Source of the DNA: Forficula auricularia
Taxonomy: Eukaryota > Arthropoda > Insecta > Dermaptera > Forficulidae
Reading direction: 5' to 3'
Assembly: GCA_024734495.1 (NCBI GenBank)
Contig: JALMQS010000128.1
Coordinates: forward strand, 22,680,875 to 22,744,874
DNA length: 64,000 bases
Under the pieces are notes generated by a model. It saw only the letters and a list, made by a program, of their open reading frames with translations. It made no database searches and was not told the DNA's origin. Each line of letters begins with the position of its first letter. Within the stretch, counting starts at the first letter, position 1. Shown here in pieces: positions 20,561 through 31,764 of the stretch. The translations under genes and the position numbers were made by a program.

Positions 20561-21839
20561 GATATTTATATCGATCTAGAAACAAAGTCCATAATATATT
20601 ACACAGATAAAATTTGAAGTCCAATATTAGGACATCGAAGCAGAGGAAAAATGAATGAAAAATGGTATTTTCGCTGAGAGTACCAAAGTTATGCGCCTTT
20701 TTTGTGCCGGGTAGACATACTCTTAACTGATGTGCCAATGTAGTAGTCTAACTAGCAGGGCCTCCCATTTAAATGGCTATTAAATGACGAGACTTATGCT
20801 GGTATATAGTACAATTCCACTTTGATGATAAATTTTATTTTATTTATAAAGCTATAACTAATTGTTTGAAAATTTTGCGACTATTTTTTGTTACTTTTTT
20901 GTTTTTAGATGAGCATTTTGCTACTTAAGTTGGTTTAATAAATTTTAAAAATTTACCTTCTTGTCAGGCCTATATATTGAATTAATTCAAAAACTTTCAC
21001 CTTATATATTTTTTTGTTTATTGTACTTAGAAATATCGAAAACGTGAAGACATTTTTTAAACATAATCTTTTCTCATTGTATGGATTTCGCTATCCACGA
21101 TAGCTCATGATGAGAAAGTCTTGGAAAATGCGTTCTAGTGCCAAAATATTTTTATTTTCAAAATAAAGAATTGATTAAATTTTGAGGTTTTGATTTCCAA
21201 AACCTCTCGTTCAAAAATGCAAACAAAAAAAAATCAGAAAAAAATGAATTTTCAAAGGAATGTAGCTTATAAGGAGCTGAAATCAGGCAATAATCTTCAA
21301 TTCCATTCCAAGTATCAACTTTCTAGCTCAAATTTTTCGCTGATATTTAAAAATGTTGAATCACTAAAATTTGCGGAGAGCCTTGAATATTTTTTCACTT
21401 TTCCCCTCAGTATCTCGTCTAAAAATTTTATATTCGTCATATATTTTCCTTACATAAAAAATAAATAATTGCAAATATCAACTGCTTAAAGGTAGACATA
21501 AAAAAAAAACTAGTTTATATATTGATTTTCCTTGAACCAATCAATAATTACTTGAATGTAATTAAAATTCTTCATTTTTTTTTATTATTACCTATTAATA
21601 CATTTTAGCTAAATTTTCAAAATAAAGCTATACTTATTAAATATACATGGTCAGATGTATTTTTTTCTTCATTCAAAAAATAATTCATGAAATATATAGA
21701 TTACTTAATATTTATTAGATTAAGAGGCTCATGTAATTCCCTTGTCTAATTGAATTTCAATTAATTAATTATTTATTTAAGAGAAGAGAAATATTGCTCA
21801 GTCGAAACGACGAAAAAAAATGATAAATATAATAATTTC
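20561..21839. other. AT-rich spacer, no supported gene
   Basis: A 92-codon plus-strand frame (21190-21468) is Lys/Ser/Phe-rich and low in complexity. Its surrounding phrases (GATTAAATTTTGAGGTTTTGATTTCC...AAAAATGCA) recur near 6.0, 53.5 and 56.5 kb, so it lies in an old dispersed repeat and I do not call it a gene. Confidence 0.45.
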
Positions 21840-22680
21840 ACAAGGGCCTACACAGGGGGGGTCAGCCCGGGCCTCCCAATTTTAGGGCCCTCATAATAAC
21901 TGAATTTGTTAATGTTGAAGCGCACAAAACTAATGGGAAATAAATAAATGTTATAATGTACTAAATATTAAATTAAATTCCCTTTTTCAAAGTTCTAAAT
22001 TTTTTAAATTTTCAAAAAATTTTTAAAAATTCCAAAATCTTAAAAGTTTGATTATTTATCTAAGATGTTAACGATATGATTTTATCCCGGATAGCTAGAT
22101 TGGCGCTTGGGTTCGACTCCTGAGGGTGCGATGCGACTAACATAAAAAAATCATATCGATAACATTTTAAATAATGCCGGCAATTTGAGATTTTGGTATT
22201 TTTGAAATTTTTTTGAAAATTTGAAAATTTTAGAATCTTGAAGAAAAAATTTATTCACAGTGAAATGAACTTTTCGAATAACATCAATTTTTTGAATTGT
22301 AAAAAAACTCATATATCCTTAAAACCTTATATTGTTTTTATTTCATTATCCAAAGTTTTATTTTAAATTTTCAAGGGCCTTAAAAATATTAGTTTCTCCA
22401 GGCTTAGCACTTTCTCTGAAAGGCCGTGACTTTCACTTAAAACAATTTCATTATATTTTATTACATTCCTCATCCGAGGTCTTGACACTTTAACGTCTTG
22501 TATTTTCAAGTTTATAAAAGTTACTAGTAATTTGTCACCTCTACTTGAAAGTAAACGATACTCTTAATTTTTTAATTTATATTCTTAATGTCCAGAGGGA
22601 TTGGGTTGAGGTTTCCTTTTAGTGGGGGCCCCAGGCAATTGCCCTTTTTGCTCAGAGAATATCTCGCCACTGTACCCCAC
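21840..22680. mobile_element. Possible decayed hAT-like element
   Basis: The segment runs from GGGCCTACACAGGGGGGGTCAGCCCGGGCCTCCC to GGGGCCCCAGGCAATTGCCC...CTCGCCACTG. The right end resembles the GGCGAGATA...CGCCACTG hAT style, but I found no convincing left terminus or 8-bp duplication. A hairpin is nested inside (22058-22172). Confidence 0.3.
22058..22172. repeat. Hairpin carrying a GGTTCGACTCC (tRNA T-arm-like) module
   Basis: AAGATGTTAACGATATGATTTTAT and ATAAAAAAATCATATCGATAACATTTT are inverted arms. The loop contains GCTTGGGTTCGACTCCTGAGGG, which fits the polymerase III B-box consensus (GGTTCRANYCC). The same phrase occurs at 4335-4355. No matching A box at tRNA spacing is seen, so this is not a tRNA gene. 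Confidence 0.55.
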
Positions 22681-22689
22681 CTCTGATTA

Positions 22690-23040
22690 AGACCATATTC
22701 GATGCGTGGGTCTATCCACTTTCATTCCCTCAATTACTAAAGATGTTCTATTTAGCCAGGAATGTGCATCTGCCTCGTGACCCATTGACCCTGGGTGTCA
22801 GAGGTCAGTAGCAACCGAGTCCGGTAAAAACGATCAACAAGGTCAGCTTCGTTTATTTCTAATCCCACTCTCAATAATTGGTATTAATTATTTGTCAAGG
22901 TTATTAAAACAATTATTTCATATTGATATATGAATTACACAGTTGAATTATATATGTAACCCAGGGGAATATATTTTTATTCAGGACAAAGGAAAATTTT
23001 CGTTTAAATATTTATCAAATTTCATATATGCACAAGTGAT
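22690..23040. other. Spacer with moderately GC-rich single-copy-looking segment
   Basis: Sequence around 22770-22850 (GTGCATCTGCCTCGTGACCC..., AGTAGCAACCGAGTCC) is not repeated elsewhere in the window. No exon can be defined. Confidence 0.3.
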
Positions 23041-23666
23041 CAGCGCCGTAACTAGGCAGATGCTACAGGTGCACCCGCACAGGGCCCAGAGATCTAGGGG
23101 GCCCTAAAACGAAATTGTTAATTGAATTTTCTTTACAAATTTGTTTTACAAAAATTTTATTCGAGATTTTAAAACACAAATTAAAATTTAAAGCATCGAT
23201 ATTAGTAGACGATTTAAAAACTGCAACACATCTTGAAATTTTACAAGGTCTCCATGACTTTGGATTAATTGAATCTTATCCAAACATTAATATTGCTATA
23301 CGATTATTCCTCCCACTCCCAGTATCAATTGCTTCGTGTGAGAGAAGTTTTAGCAAGTTAAAATTAATTAAAAACTATTTAAGGTCTACTATTGGACAAG
23401 ATAGATTATCCAATCTTGCCATAATATCTATAGGGTATAACATCGCAAAGGATATTAATTATGTCAATATAATTAATGACTTTGCTCAAATGAAAGCTAG
23501 AAGAGTACAATTAAATGAAAATTAAATATTCTTATAATATAAATAATGTAATATATTTTTGTATACAATAAATTTTTTATATGAACTATAATTACTTTTT
23601 CCCAAAAAATATAGAGGCCTAAAAAAAATTTTGCACAGGGTCCTAAAAAAGCTAGTTACGGCGCTG
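23041..23666 (+). mobile_element. hAT element fragment with intact ends and 8-bp duplication
   Basis: It begins CAGCGCCGTAACTAGGCAG and ends AAGCTAGTTACGGCGCTG, giving a 15-bp terminal inverted repeat (CAGCGCCGTAACTAG). CAAGTGAT is present directly before (23033-23040) and after (23667-23674), a perfect 8-bp target duplication as expected for hAT. At 626 bp it is an internally deleted derivative that keeps only the 3' end of the transposase gene. It was probably mobilised in trans. Confidence 0.93.
23115..23525 (+). pseudogene. hAT transposase C-terminal fragment (hATC dimerisation domain)
   Basis: An open frame of about 136 codons ending in TAA at 23525. It contains LQGLHDFGLIESYPNINIAI, then RLFLPLPVSIASCERSFSKL followed by KLIKNYLRSTIGQDRLSNLA and IISIGYNIAKDIN. 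LPVS.ASCERSFS.LK.IK.YLRST...RL..LA..SI is the signature of the hAT family dimerisation domain in ZMYM1/THAP12-like transposases. There is no genuine ATG; the frame enters from the deletion junction near 23100. The zinc-finger and most of the catalytic domain are missing. The 5003-5640 copy has a stop in the same region. Confidence 0.85.
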
Positions 23667-23861
23667 CAAGTGATAATATAAATTATTTGATAAAAGAATT
23701 CATATTATTTGATTTATTAAAAAAATGAAGAAATAAGATAAAAAACTTTAGACTCGAAACACTTGCTGCAAATTATGGTGATTTTGGATTTTTAGCACAG
23801 GCAAAAAAACTTGGTACAAGCTTAGTATAAAAGGGTTTGACTAATTTCTGCTGATGAGATC

Positions 23862-24700
23862 AAAGCGCACAGCGTGCGCAGGCCAAGTTCGAGCATTAGC
23901 TTGGCCGTTGTACGCTATTTACACGAATCATTTCGAGCCAATTTCGACCCCCCTCCAGCTCGGAATCCATTTGAGATTCAGAGCTGAAATTATACATATG
24001 AAATTATGAAATCCGTCTTGAGGAGACTACCAAATTTCAATAATATAACTTAAATAGATTCTGAGATATGGATCTGAGAAAATAGTTAATTTTGGCACTC
24101 ACTCACTCACTGACTCGTCATCAAAACCTATAGGGTAATTCCAATCATTCCAGCATCATGAAATTTCGCCTGCTAGTAGAGTTTGGGACACAAACAAAGG
24201 AAAAATTCCAAAAATCCAAACTTTCTATCTTTCAACCCCTTCAAAATGGGGGAGAGGGTCAAAAATGAAAATTCTAGCCCGTTGGACCAAACTCGACCAA
24301 ATTTTGTATACATATTCTGTGGGTCCACTGAAGGCTAGAAATGAAAAAAACTAACCAAACAAAATGGGGGGAGGGGATCAAAAATAAAAATTCTAGCCCT
24401 TTGGACCAACAATCTCTTCCCATAGCTTCAAAACATTCTGTGAAAAAACAGGCCAAGTTCGAAAAAGTAGTGAAATCTAGCGTGCAGCCAAGTTAAATTC
24501 GCCAAGAATAATTAAGTTAAGAAAATAGTAGATCTCTCAACTTAATTATTCTTGGAGAATTTAACTTGGTTTCACGCTAGATTTCACTACTTTTTCGAAC
24601 TTGCCTGTTTTTTCACAAAATGTTTTGGTTGAGATTCATCCTTTCAAGAGCTGCTCTCTGTATGAAAATTAGATCTTTGACATTTTTAACAGGAAACCCC
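23862..24700 (+). repeat. Dispersed repeat with GCGCACAGCGTGCGC head, short copy
   Basis: It has the same order of blocks as 8857-9990: the head palindrome, CAGCTCGGAATCCATTTGAGAT, GAGATATGGATCTGAGAAAATAG, CAGCATCATGAAATTTCGCCTGC, a fold-back, and a GGAAACCCCAAAATC end. Between 24250 and 24410 it has the GGGTCAAAAATGAAAATTCTAG / GACCAAACTCGACCAAATTTTG / CTGTGGGTCCACTGAAGGC module also used by the ACTTTACCATAC family, twice in tandem. Confidence 0.75.
24431..24626. repeat. Near-perfect hairpin, ~90-bp arms
   Basis: GTGAAAAAACAGGCCAAGTTCG..., GTAGTGAAATCTAGCGTG and AATTCGCCAAGAATAATTAAGTT are matched inverted by AACTTAATTATTCTTGGAG..., CACGCTAGATTTCACTAC and CGAACTTGCCTGTTTTTTCAC. The loop is about 20 bases. 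Confidence 0.88.
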
Positions 24701-24845
24701 AAAATCTAATCAATTCTTAGCTCTGTGGAAATAAGAACATATGGCATTAGAACGAACTTCCGTTCTTGATTTATCAGTGGTATCGGAATTCAGAGAAACA
24801 CCGAAACAAGAAAAAAAAATACCACGTTTCAGACATAGTATAGAT

Positions 24846-25170
24846 CAGTGTTCCGCAAAGTGTGTGCCGCGGCACACTGGTGTACCGTGGTCATTGGTTG
24901 GTGTGCCGCTGAAAAATGTCAAGTTTTATGAAGATAATTCACCTCCACATAGTTGAGAGTTATGCGAGCAGCATTATTAACGATTGCTCCAAATTTTGAT
25001 CACCTGTGCTTAGTTAAGCAGGCTCCCATTTCTTATTAAACATTTTTTCATATTATGTTATATTGATTTGAATAATAAATAAAATAAAGATTTGTTTTTA
25101 CTTTGGTGTACCTTTAAAAATTCTAGATTTGGTAGGTGTACCTTGAACACAATAAGTTTGCCGAACACTG
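24846..25170. mobile_element. hAT-type MITE, CAGTGTTCCGCAAAG termini, 8-bp duplication
   Basis: The left end is CAGTGTTCCGCAAAG(TG) and the right end (AA)GTTTGCCGAACACTG. GTATAGAT flanks both sides (24838-24845 and 25171-25178). It is 325 bp, with no transposase. The 71-codon frame across its left edge is incidental. Confidence 0.9.
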
Positions 25171-25178
25171 GTATAGAT

Positions 25179-25811
25179 TATAAAATTATTATTAATTAAG
25201 TATTTTTAGAGTTTATAATGTAAATAAGTGAATATTATTCGAGAGTCTGAAGGTGAATATTTAAAGAGACTAGGCTTAATCTTCAAATCAAATACAAATA
25301 AGGCTTAAGAGCATTCTCAGGTCAGATGCTAGTCAATAATAAGTAAACATATACTAAGTATAATTAGAATGAAAATATGTATATCAATTATTATCCAGAT
25401 ATTACAGATTTCTTCTAAAATATTCTTTTTAAAATGCATTGTTTTAGTTTTAATGAATTCCGGATATGTTACGATTCTATATAGGTATATAATTAGTATA
25501 CTTTCAACGTGAATTCACATTATTTATTGGATTAGATTTCCACAATAAAGAAAAAGGAATAATAATATAGACACTTTCATATTTATTTCACATTAAACTT
25601 GTTATTTAACGGATGTTCAAAACATTGTCTGATTTCTAGTCCTAAATTTTTCCTATTTTGTGTAAATGGAAGTATAATAATATTAAAATCTAATCATTTT
25701 TAAGTTTTTAAAGTGTTTTTGCATTTATCCAACTGACTATATTCTCAATTTTAATTTTAATTATATTTTAATTTTTTGATAGGATTGTTTTATCAACAAT
25801 CAAACACTCAA
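25179..25811. other. AT-rich spacer, nothing recognised
   Basis: No supported gene or repeat. Confidence 0.5.
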
Positions 25812-25839
25812 ACCTGAGTTGTTTACCAAAAAAGAATTT

Positions 25840-26706
25840 AGTCTTTTTGATTTTAAGTCGATTCTTCCACGTTTTCAATAGAGGTTGCCATTAATGGTCA
25901 AAACATCAAAAATGGAATGCAATAAGGTTATTCCTCTAGTATTAGATAAGAATCGATCGTTATTTTTGATTTTATGTCGATTCCTCAATGTCTTCAGCAA
26001 TGGTTACCAATAATAATCGAAACGTCAAAAACCTAATGTAGAATTGTTATTCCTCAAGTATTAGATGAGAATCGATGTCTATTTTTTATTTTAAGTCGAT
26101 TCCTCCATGTCTTCAGCAATGGTTACCAATAAAAACCGAAATGTCAAAAATCCAATATAGAATGGTTATTCCTCAAGTATTAGATGAGAATCAATCGCTA
26201 TTTTTGGTTTAAAGTCGATTTCTCTATGTCTTCAGCAATGGTTACCAATAAAAACCGAAACGCCAAAAATCCAATATAGAATGGTTATTCCTCAAGTATT
26301 AGATGAGAATCAATGCGCTATTTTTGATTTTAAGTCGATTCCTCCATGTCTTCAGCAATGGTTACCAATAAAAACCGAAATGTCAAAAATCCAATATAGA
26401 ATGATTATTCCTCAAGTACTAGATGAGAATCAATCGCTATTTTTGGTTTAAAGTCGATTTCTCTATGTCTTCAGCAATGGTTACTAATAAAAACCGAAAC
26501 GTCAAAAATCCAATATAGAATGATTATTCCTCAAGTACTAGATGAGAATCAATCGCTATTTTTGGTTTAAAGTCGATTTCTCTATGTCTTCAGCAATGGT
26601 TACCAATAAAAACCGAAACGTCAAAAATCCAATATAGAATGATTATTCCTCAAGTACTAGATGAGAATCAATCGCTATTTTTGGTTTAAAATCGATTTCT
26701 CTGTCT
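25840..26706 (+). repeat. Tandem array, ~119-bp monomers
   Basis: TCTTCAGCAATGGTTACC recurs at 119, 119, 120, 119, 119 and 117-bp spacing from 25993. Each monomer has AACCGAAACGTCAAAAATCC, AGAATGATTATTCCTCAAG and GATGAGAATCAATCGC. The first units are more diverged than the last. Confidence 0.93.
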
Positions 26707-27187
26707 TCAGCAAAGGTAACGGATAAGAAAACAACGCAGTTGCTATGGTTACTCATAAAAATTCCTCCCAAATTTTTAGCATTTCACAGAGAGAAGCCTA
26801 TCCATTCTTACTTAAGCAAGGCTAAATGAGCTATATTAAAACTTTCAAATGAATAAATTTTTAAAGAATTTAAAAAATTAAAAAAAGTACCATCTTACTC
26901 TAGAGTAAAGTACTTTAAAATATAATTTTACTAAAAACTTTATTTAACCTTTTTTGTGGTCCCCAAGATACTTAATTAGGATATTAAATTTCATCAAAAT
27001 TGGTTAAGTCATTTTCAAGATATTTAGAAAAAACTAAAAAAGTACTGAAATAAAGTACTAATGTTTGTGGGCCGATATGTACCAAAAACTAATCAGCGCT
27101 TCATTTTGTTAAACTAATGGTAGGTTTTCAATTTCATTTCAATCGGTGTAACGGTGTGGAAAAAATCGTGGGCCAAAAAAACGATAA

Positions 27188-27256
27188 CATACATCCATAC
27201 ATACATCCATACATACATCCATACATACATACATCCATACATACATACATCCGCAC
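27188..27256. repeat. (CATACATC)n / (CATA)n microsatellite
   Basis: Repeats of CATACATCCATACATA; the 46-kb copy of the element has only CATACATCCATACATCCATACG, so the tract has expanded here. Confidence 0.9.
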
Positions 27257-27478
27257 GCACTAAATGAAAAAATCGCACTTTTTGGCCTCTCGACGAGACC
27301 CCTTGTAATTTTTGGCAAAACCGTCACGTGCTAAAATTCAACCTAATTGAATACTACAATTTGTGACTTTAATTGAGTCCATGGGTTCCGTAGTCTTTAC
27401 CTGAGGACCCTTTGAAGCCCCGCTTGCCCCGAGAGCGATTACAATACTTTACCCATGCTTTGCATTGGATAAAGTAAA

Positions 27479-28452
27479 AAATATTAGATTTTAACTATAA
27501 TTAATTTTTTTATAATAGTTTAAGTCTCTATCTATACTTTGGTGAATTTTCAATCACACATTACCGAGCAAATTTTTGAAAATAATTTTTTTTTAATGTA
27601 AACACTTTCAGTGCCTGTCATCTGATTGGCCATCCCAGTTTCTCCATTTACCATCTACCCTTTGTTAGTTGTAAAAAGCATTTACTTTGCGACATACAAC
27701 CGGCCCTTAGAGTCTTATGGAAAATTAAGATATTGACACTTTCTCTTGAATTATACTACTATTAGTTTACTATTAGTTGAATAGATAAAGTTAAAAAACT
27801 AAAAATTAGCTTTTTGAAACATGCAGGTTTCTTTTTTTGCAATAAAATATATGATTGACCAACGAATTTACTTAGATATTTACTTTAAAAAATCACATAA
27901 ATGCTATGTTTGGGTGTAAACATACTTAATATTAATTCAACGCATAGCCAAATCATTATTAGCTCATTTGAATAAATCAAACTAACTTTTATATTTAATT
28001 ATTTTATTTAAAATTGTTTTTATTTCAAACATTTACTGCTTTCATACTATTTATTTTTTAATTCTAATATTTTTCATTTGTATTTTAACTTATTTTATTA
28101 AATATTAGATACTACACTTCTTTTGACTCAACTGGAGCGAAAGGACCTCATTAACACAAAAACTTTTTCCTTTACATAATTCTTTTATATATCACTACTT
28201 GTACAAACATAGAACAAAAGTACAAAAATGAAAAGAAAGAAAAAAAAGAATTAACAAAAATACATGTAACATCTTTGACATTTTTGTGTATAAATTTACA
28301 TACAAATATATCTTTCCATCCACTGAAGAACAAAAATTAAGATTTTTCTTTCTTTTTTAATGATGTAAGATTCATAAGAAGAATAAGGAAGTTATATTAA
28401 TTATTATTATTGTTAATAAGTCTACTTTTAAAGAATCCTTACTATATTTCCC
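27479..28452. other. AT-rich spacer, nothing recognised
   Basis: No supported gene or repeat. Confidence 0.5.
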
Positions 28453-28458
28453 CCCTTT

Positions 28459-29112
28459 TTTTTTTTTTTTTTTTTTAATGCAATCGAATGCAAGAAGGGG
28501 TGCACCAGTAATGATGCAGCCCCTATGGATCTCGAAAGACCCTTGCATTACCGAAGAGAAGGGAAAGTTGATTAAGTGAGAGGGTGTAGACGTAGGTGTC
28601 TATGCACTCCAGTTTTGAAGGTTTGAAGATTATAGGTGCTGGGAAAGATAGAGGCTGGAAGAGAGTTCCAGTTCCTTGAAGTCATGGGGATATATGTATT
28701 CGCGAATGAAGTGGTCCGGCACTTTTCTAATTTGACCGCGAGAGAGTGTTGGGAGTCGGCAAAACGCGTGCTACGTGCAAAGCATGCTTTGGGGGGAATT
28801 ATTGATTTTATCTCATCAGAGCACCTGCCGTGATAGTATCTATAGAAAAGGGAAAGGGCAGAGACATCTCTTCGATGAGCCAGCGAGTCGAGGGAGTCGG
28901 TGAGGGTAGAATCGTCAATTAGCCTGTCGGCTCGTTTCTGAATTGCATCCAGGGTAGCAAGAGAGTATTTTGAGGCTCCTCTCCATAGATGAGAGCTGTA
29001 TTCGAGACAGGGGCGGATTTGGGCCTTGTAGATGGTGAGAAGTTGTGGGGGTTTGTAAAATTGCTTGGACCTGAATAAGAAGCCAATCTTCCTTGCTGCA
29101 GATTTGGCCCCT
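28459..29112 (-). mobile_element. 5'-truncated Jockey/CR1-like LINE, longer copy
   Basis: It lies on the minus strand with its poly(A) tail (T run) at 28459-28478. It matches 19147-19578 and extends further 5'. Element sequence starts near 29112, where the reading changes from unrelated flank to the reverse transcriptase segment IIKGAKSAARKIGFLFRSKQ. The two copies are very similar, so the insertions are fairly recent. No clear target duplication was found. Confidence 0.85.
28572..29112 (-). pseudogene. Reverse transcriptase C-terminal fragment of Jockey/CR1-like LINE
   Basis: About 180 codons open to the stop near 28572. Blocks in order: AARKIGFLFRSKQFYKPPQL, YKAQIRPCLEYSSHLWRG, LATLDAIQKRADRLIDD, LAHRRDVSALSLFYRYYHGR, IKSIIPPKA, NTYIPMTSRNWNSLPASIFP, LQTFKTGVHRHLRLHPLT. 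AQIRPCLEYSSHLW..A and LD.IQKRA.RLI are the conserved region after the reverse transcriptase thumb. The ATG at 29168 is flank, not element. The endonuclease and catalytic palm are absent. Confidence 0.85.
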
Positions 29113-30470
29113 TTTATGATAATTGATGTATCTAATATTAAAATCCTTATTAAAATGTGTTTATTCATTCGATGTCTTTCACTATATTACCCAGCTTCTG
29201 TCCTTACTACCGATGCTATAAGGAGTATACTTAATCTAGCTAAGATAGAAAGTCACAATATTCTTTTTATCTACTTTTAGGCCTTCCCAATAAATCCCAA
29301 TGAAATGCACGATACACGAAACAACTCGGGAAGGCTGGAAACATGCCAACAGGACATGGTGTCAAAGATTTCACCCATTTCATTATGAACCGCACCACAA
29401 ATTTAGAGATCATATGGAGATAGACATTTTGTTAATATTGTAATTAACATAAAATATAAAATCTAGTACATGATGTGACTTTGTCATTCACCTGCTCCTA
29501 GAACAATTCGATTTTTTCTGCATTTTTTCATCTAAAATCAGTTTTCGGAATGGAAATTAAAGCATTTTAGCACTGGAGCAAAGCCAACTGGTGTTTTTGC
29601 GGGGTCTCAGGAAAATATTATATTGCGGAACTCCCGAAAAAAGGAAGAAATAATCCATGAACATAATTTTCTTAATTATGAAGTATTTATTTCTTTAATA
29701 TTATAAAAAATAAATTTTTGTTTTTCTACACCTTTTCCAATTTTATTTCAGAAAATATCAAGTTAATTTTAGAAAATCCTAATTGTATTTGAGAATTCTC
29801 ACTTGTATTTCAGAAAATAAACATATAATAATATAACCAACTAACTAAATAATTGACATTTTCTGAAATACATTTGTGATCTTTTAATATTCAATCAAAT
29901 ACAATTGGGGTTTGCTAAAATACATATGGAAAAGGTGTGCTTGTATTTTTAATTTCATAAAATACATGAAATAGATCCTGCACTGGAGTGAAATTTCTTT
30001 GAGGTTCAGTTTTTTCGTTATCGCATGTCCGAATTTAGAGACTGAAAAATGACTAAAAGTGAAAACTTTTTCAAGAGTTATATCTGTTTAAAATTTTAAA
30101 TATTTAGCAATTTTTTTCTCACTCTTTGAGAAAGGAAGTTTGGCACAAAAGTGTAGTTTTTTATAAACAAAAATAAGTAAGCTGAATTTCAGCTTTTATT
30201 AGTTGAAATCGTTCTATAGCTCCTATAATATACCATATTTTTTACATTTTTAAACTGGATAATATTTTGAGCCCATATTCACTTCTTCGTTTTAGAAATA
30301 CAAACATTATAATCATAAGTTTCCTGTATTTGATTCGATCGCGAATCGAATGCAGATGATTTTTGTCAAATATTAAGTGAAAATAATATCCGAATTTAAA
30401 TATTTCTAACTTGAAATAGTGAAGTTAATTTTCTCATTAATATATCACTTATGATTAATTAATGGCAAAC
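29113..30470. other. Intronic spacer
   Basis: GGCCTTCCCAATAAATCCC...AACTCGGGAAGGCTGG at 29280-29335 is a moderately GC-rich inverted motif. Otherwise AT-rich with no gene. Confidence 0.4.
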
Positions 30471-30479
30471 ACCTAACAC

Positions 30480-30830
30480 ACGTGTTAATAGATCGGGCGC
30501 TCTGGACTGGGAGATTGAATATATAACATCTCAGATTTCAAATTCATTTGGTGATCCATATCAGTGTTTGATATAAAAGTTTCATGCGGGCCAATCGTGA
30601 AATGATGCTGGATTATAGCCAAATGGATCATATCTTTTTCATTCTCTCTTGGTCCAGACTTAAGACTCAGCAGACTCCAATAGCTTCAACCAGCAGTAGT
30701 CTCGCGATATATATCTTGTTTAAAAAGCGATCAAAACAATTCTCGTTAATGTATTATATTAATGAGAAAATTAACTTTACAAACATTTTAGCTCCAGAAC
30801 TTACTACAACTTTTCGTTCTTGAGTAAATC
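30480..30830. other. Moderately GC-rich segment with an unsupported short frame
   Basis: A 79-codon plus-strand frame (30584-30823) begins MRANREMMLDYSQMDHI and includes TQQTPIASTSSSLAIYI. No splice sites of good quality and no family resemblance. It may be unique non-coding sequence in the long intron. Confidence 0.2.
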
Positions 30831-31184
30831 ACACTATGGAATCCAGACAAACAGAATGAAAAAATCCATGCTTGAAAATTATTTTTCTTCACGTTTCAAA
30901 TATTTCAAAGCACATTATGCAAAAAAAAATCGATTGAATTTACTACTTTGGCAGCTTACCTAGTGAGTGAATTGAATATATGCGCGCTCAGCAAGCTTCC
31001 CTTGCTAAACGTATCGTAAAATTTAAATTTCCTATTCCAATTATAAAAATATTCATATTTCTATATAGGTAGTATTTATTTTGTCAACATTTTGATAATA
31101 ATCTTTTAGAAAATTTATAAGCAAGATCATTTTCCTGTTCTTCTAAGTATAAATTCAAAAATAAAACAAATCTTCCCTTCAACC

Positions 31185-31325
31185 CTGTCACAGCAACCGG
31201 AAATCGTAGAGATTCGAGGCAAAAAAGCGCTACACGTGTTTATGTTTGTAACAAAGCCTCATGTTTATCAATGGGCTGGTTAGACCCAGCCAGGCGATGT
31301 TGCCGTCGCTTTTTGTTTTTTTGTT
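31185..31325. promoter_or_regulatory. Candidate regulatory segment in the long intron
   Basis: A GC-richer single-copy stretch (CAGCAACCGGAAATCGTAGAGATTCGAGG, GCGCTACACGTGTTTATGTTTGTAACAAAG, GGGCTGGTTAGACCCAGCC) in AT-rich surroundings. It holds a CACGTG E-box, TGTTTAT/TGTTTGT forkhead-like and AACAAAG Sox-like words, plus a short inverted repeat. No open frame. The role is an inference from composition only. Confidence 0.25.
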
Positions 31326-31439
31326 TTTCTTATATTCATTCGCCTCTACTTAAGAGAAAATTATATTTTTGTTGGGAATTTATTATTATGAATGCATATA
31401 AATTCTGTCTCACCCTGGGCTACATTTAGCATCGAGTTC

Positions 31440-31764
31440 ATTAACCAACTTAACCCAATCTAATTACTACTAAGAACCGGCTCTTTGGTTCATAAAAAGA
31501 ATCGAAATACTTTAGCTGTCGTTAAAACCTATTTATCCTGTCGGATTGTTATTCTTAGGGTGGTCTGGCGGAGACAGCGAAACACCACTCATGGGAAGTG
31601 TCAAAAACGGATATCTTTCGAATCGGCTGTGGCCGGAAATGAGCAGATGAGCACGGGGAGCAGATATCAGGTCGGGCTGGGAAGGGCACCTTTCCCGGAT
31701 TCGCAAGACCAAAGACGCCCTCAACAGCTGCAAACATAACAATAATTTTGGAAATTTCATTCAT
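31440..31764. other. GC-richer island, candidate minus-strand exon
   Basis: Three overlapping frames are open here, which mostly reflects composition. The minus-strand frame from the ATG at 31764 begins MNEISKIIVMFAAVEGVFG, which looks like a short hydrophobic leader, then NPGKVPFPARPDICSPCSS and ends SARPP before a stop at 31555. There is no convincing splice donor or poly(A) signal, and no family is recognised. It could be an unannotated small secreted peptide exon, an alternative leader or a regulatory island. Confidence 0.25.

Larger units (their letters stand above)
25812..27478 (+). mobile_element. Satellite-bearing element, simple 5' end
   Basis: Starts near CTGAGTTGTTTACCAAAA, continues with about eight ~119-bp monomers (25840-26706), then a unique 3' region ending GTTCCGTAGTCTTTACCTGAGGACC...GATAAAGTAAAA. 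The same order, at high identity, occurs at 44885-47345, and the 3' region is shared (more diverged) with 58190-60115. No protein is encoded. The array has no inverted part here, unlike the 45-kb copy. Confidence 0.8.

Noticed and set aside
25840..26706. CRISPR-like array
   Set aside because: Monomers are contiguous 119-bp units without unique spacers; this is a satellite array in a eukaryotic context.
28636..28833. Plus-strand frame overlapping the Jockey-like fragment (also 19203-19400 minus)
   Set aside because: Antisense shadow of the conserved reverse transcriptase frame; it appears in both LINE copies only because the sense frame does.
30915..31010. Minus-strand exon ending at a CTAG/GTAAGC donor
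   Set aside because: The acceptor side lacks a pyrimidine tract and no frame joins to the other exons.
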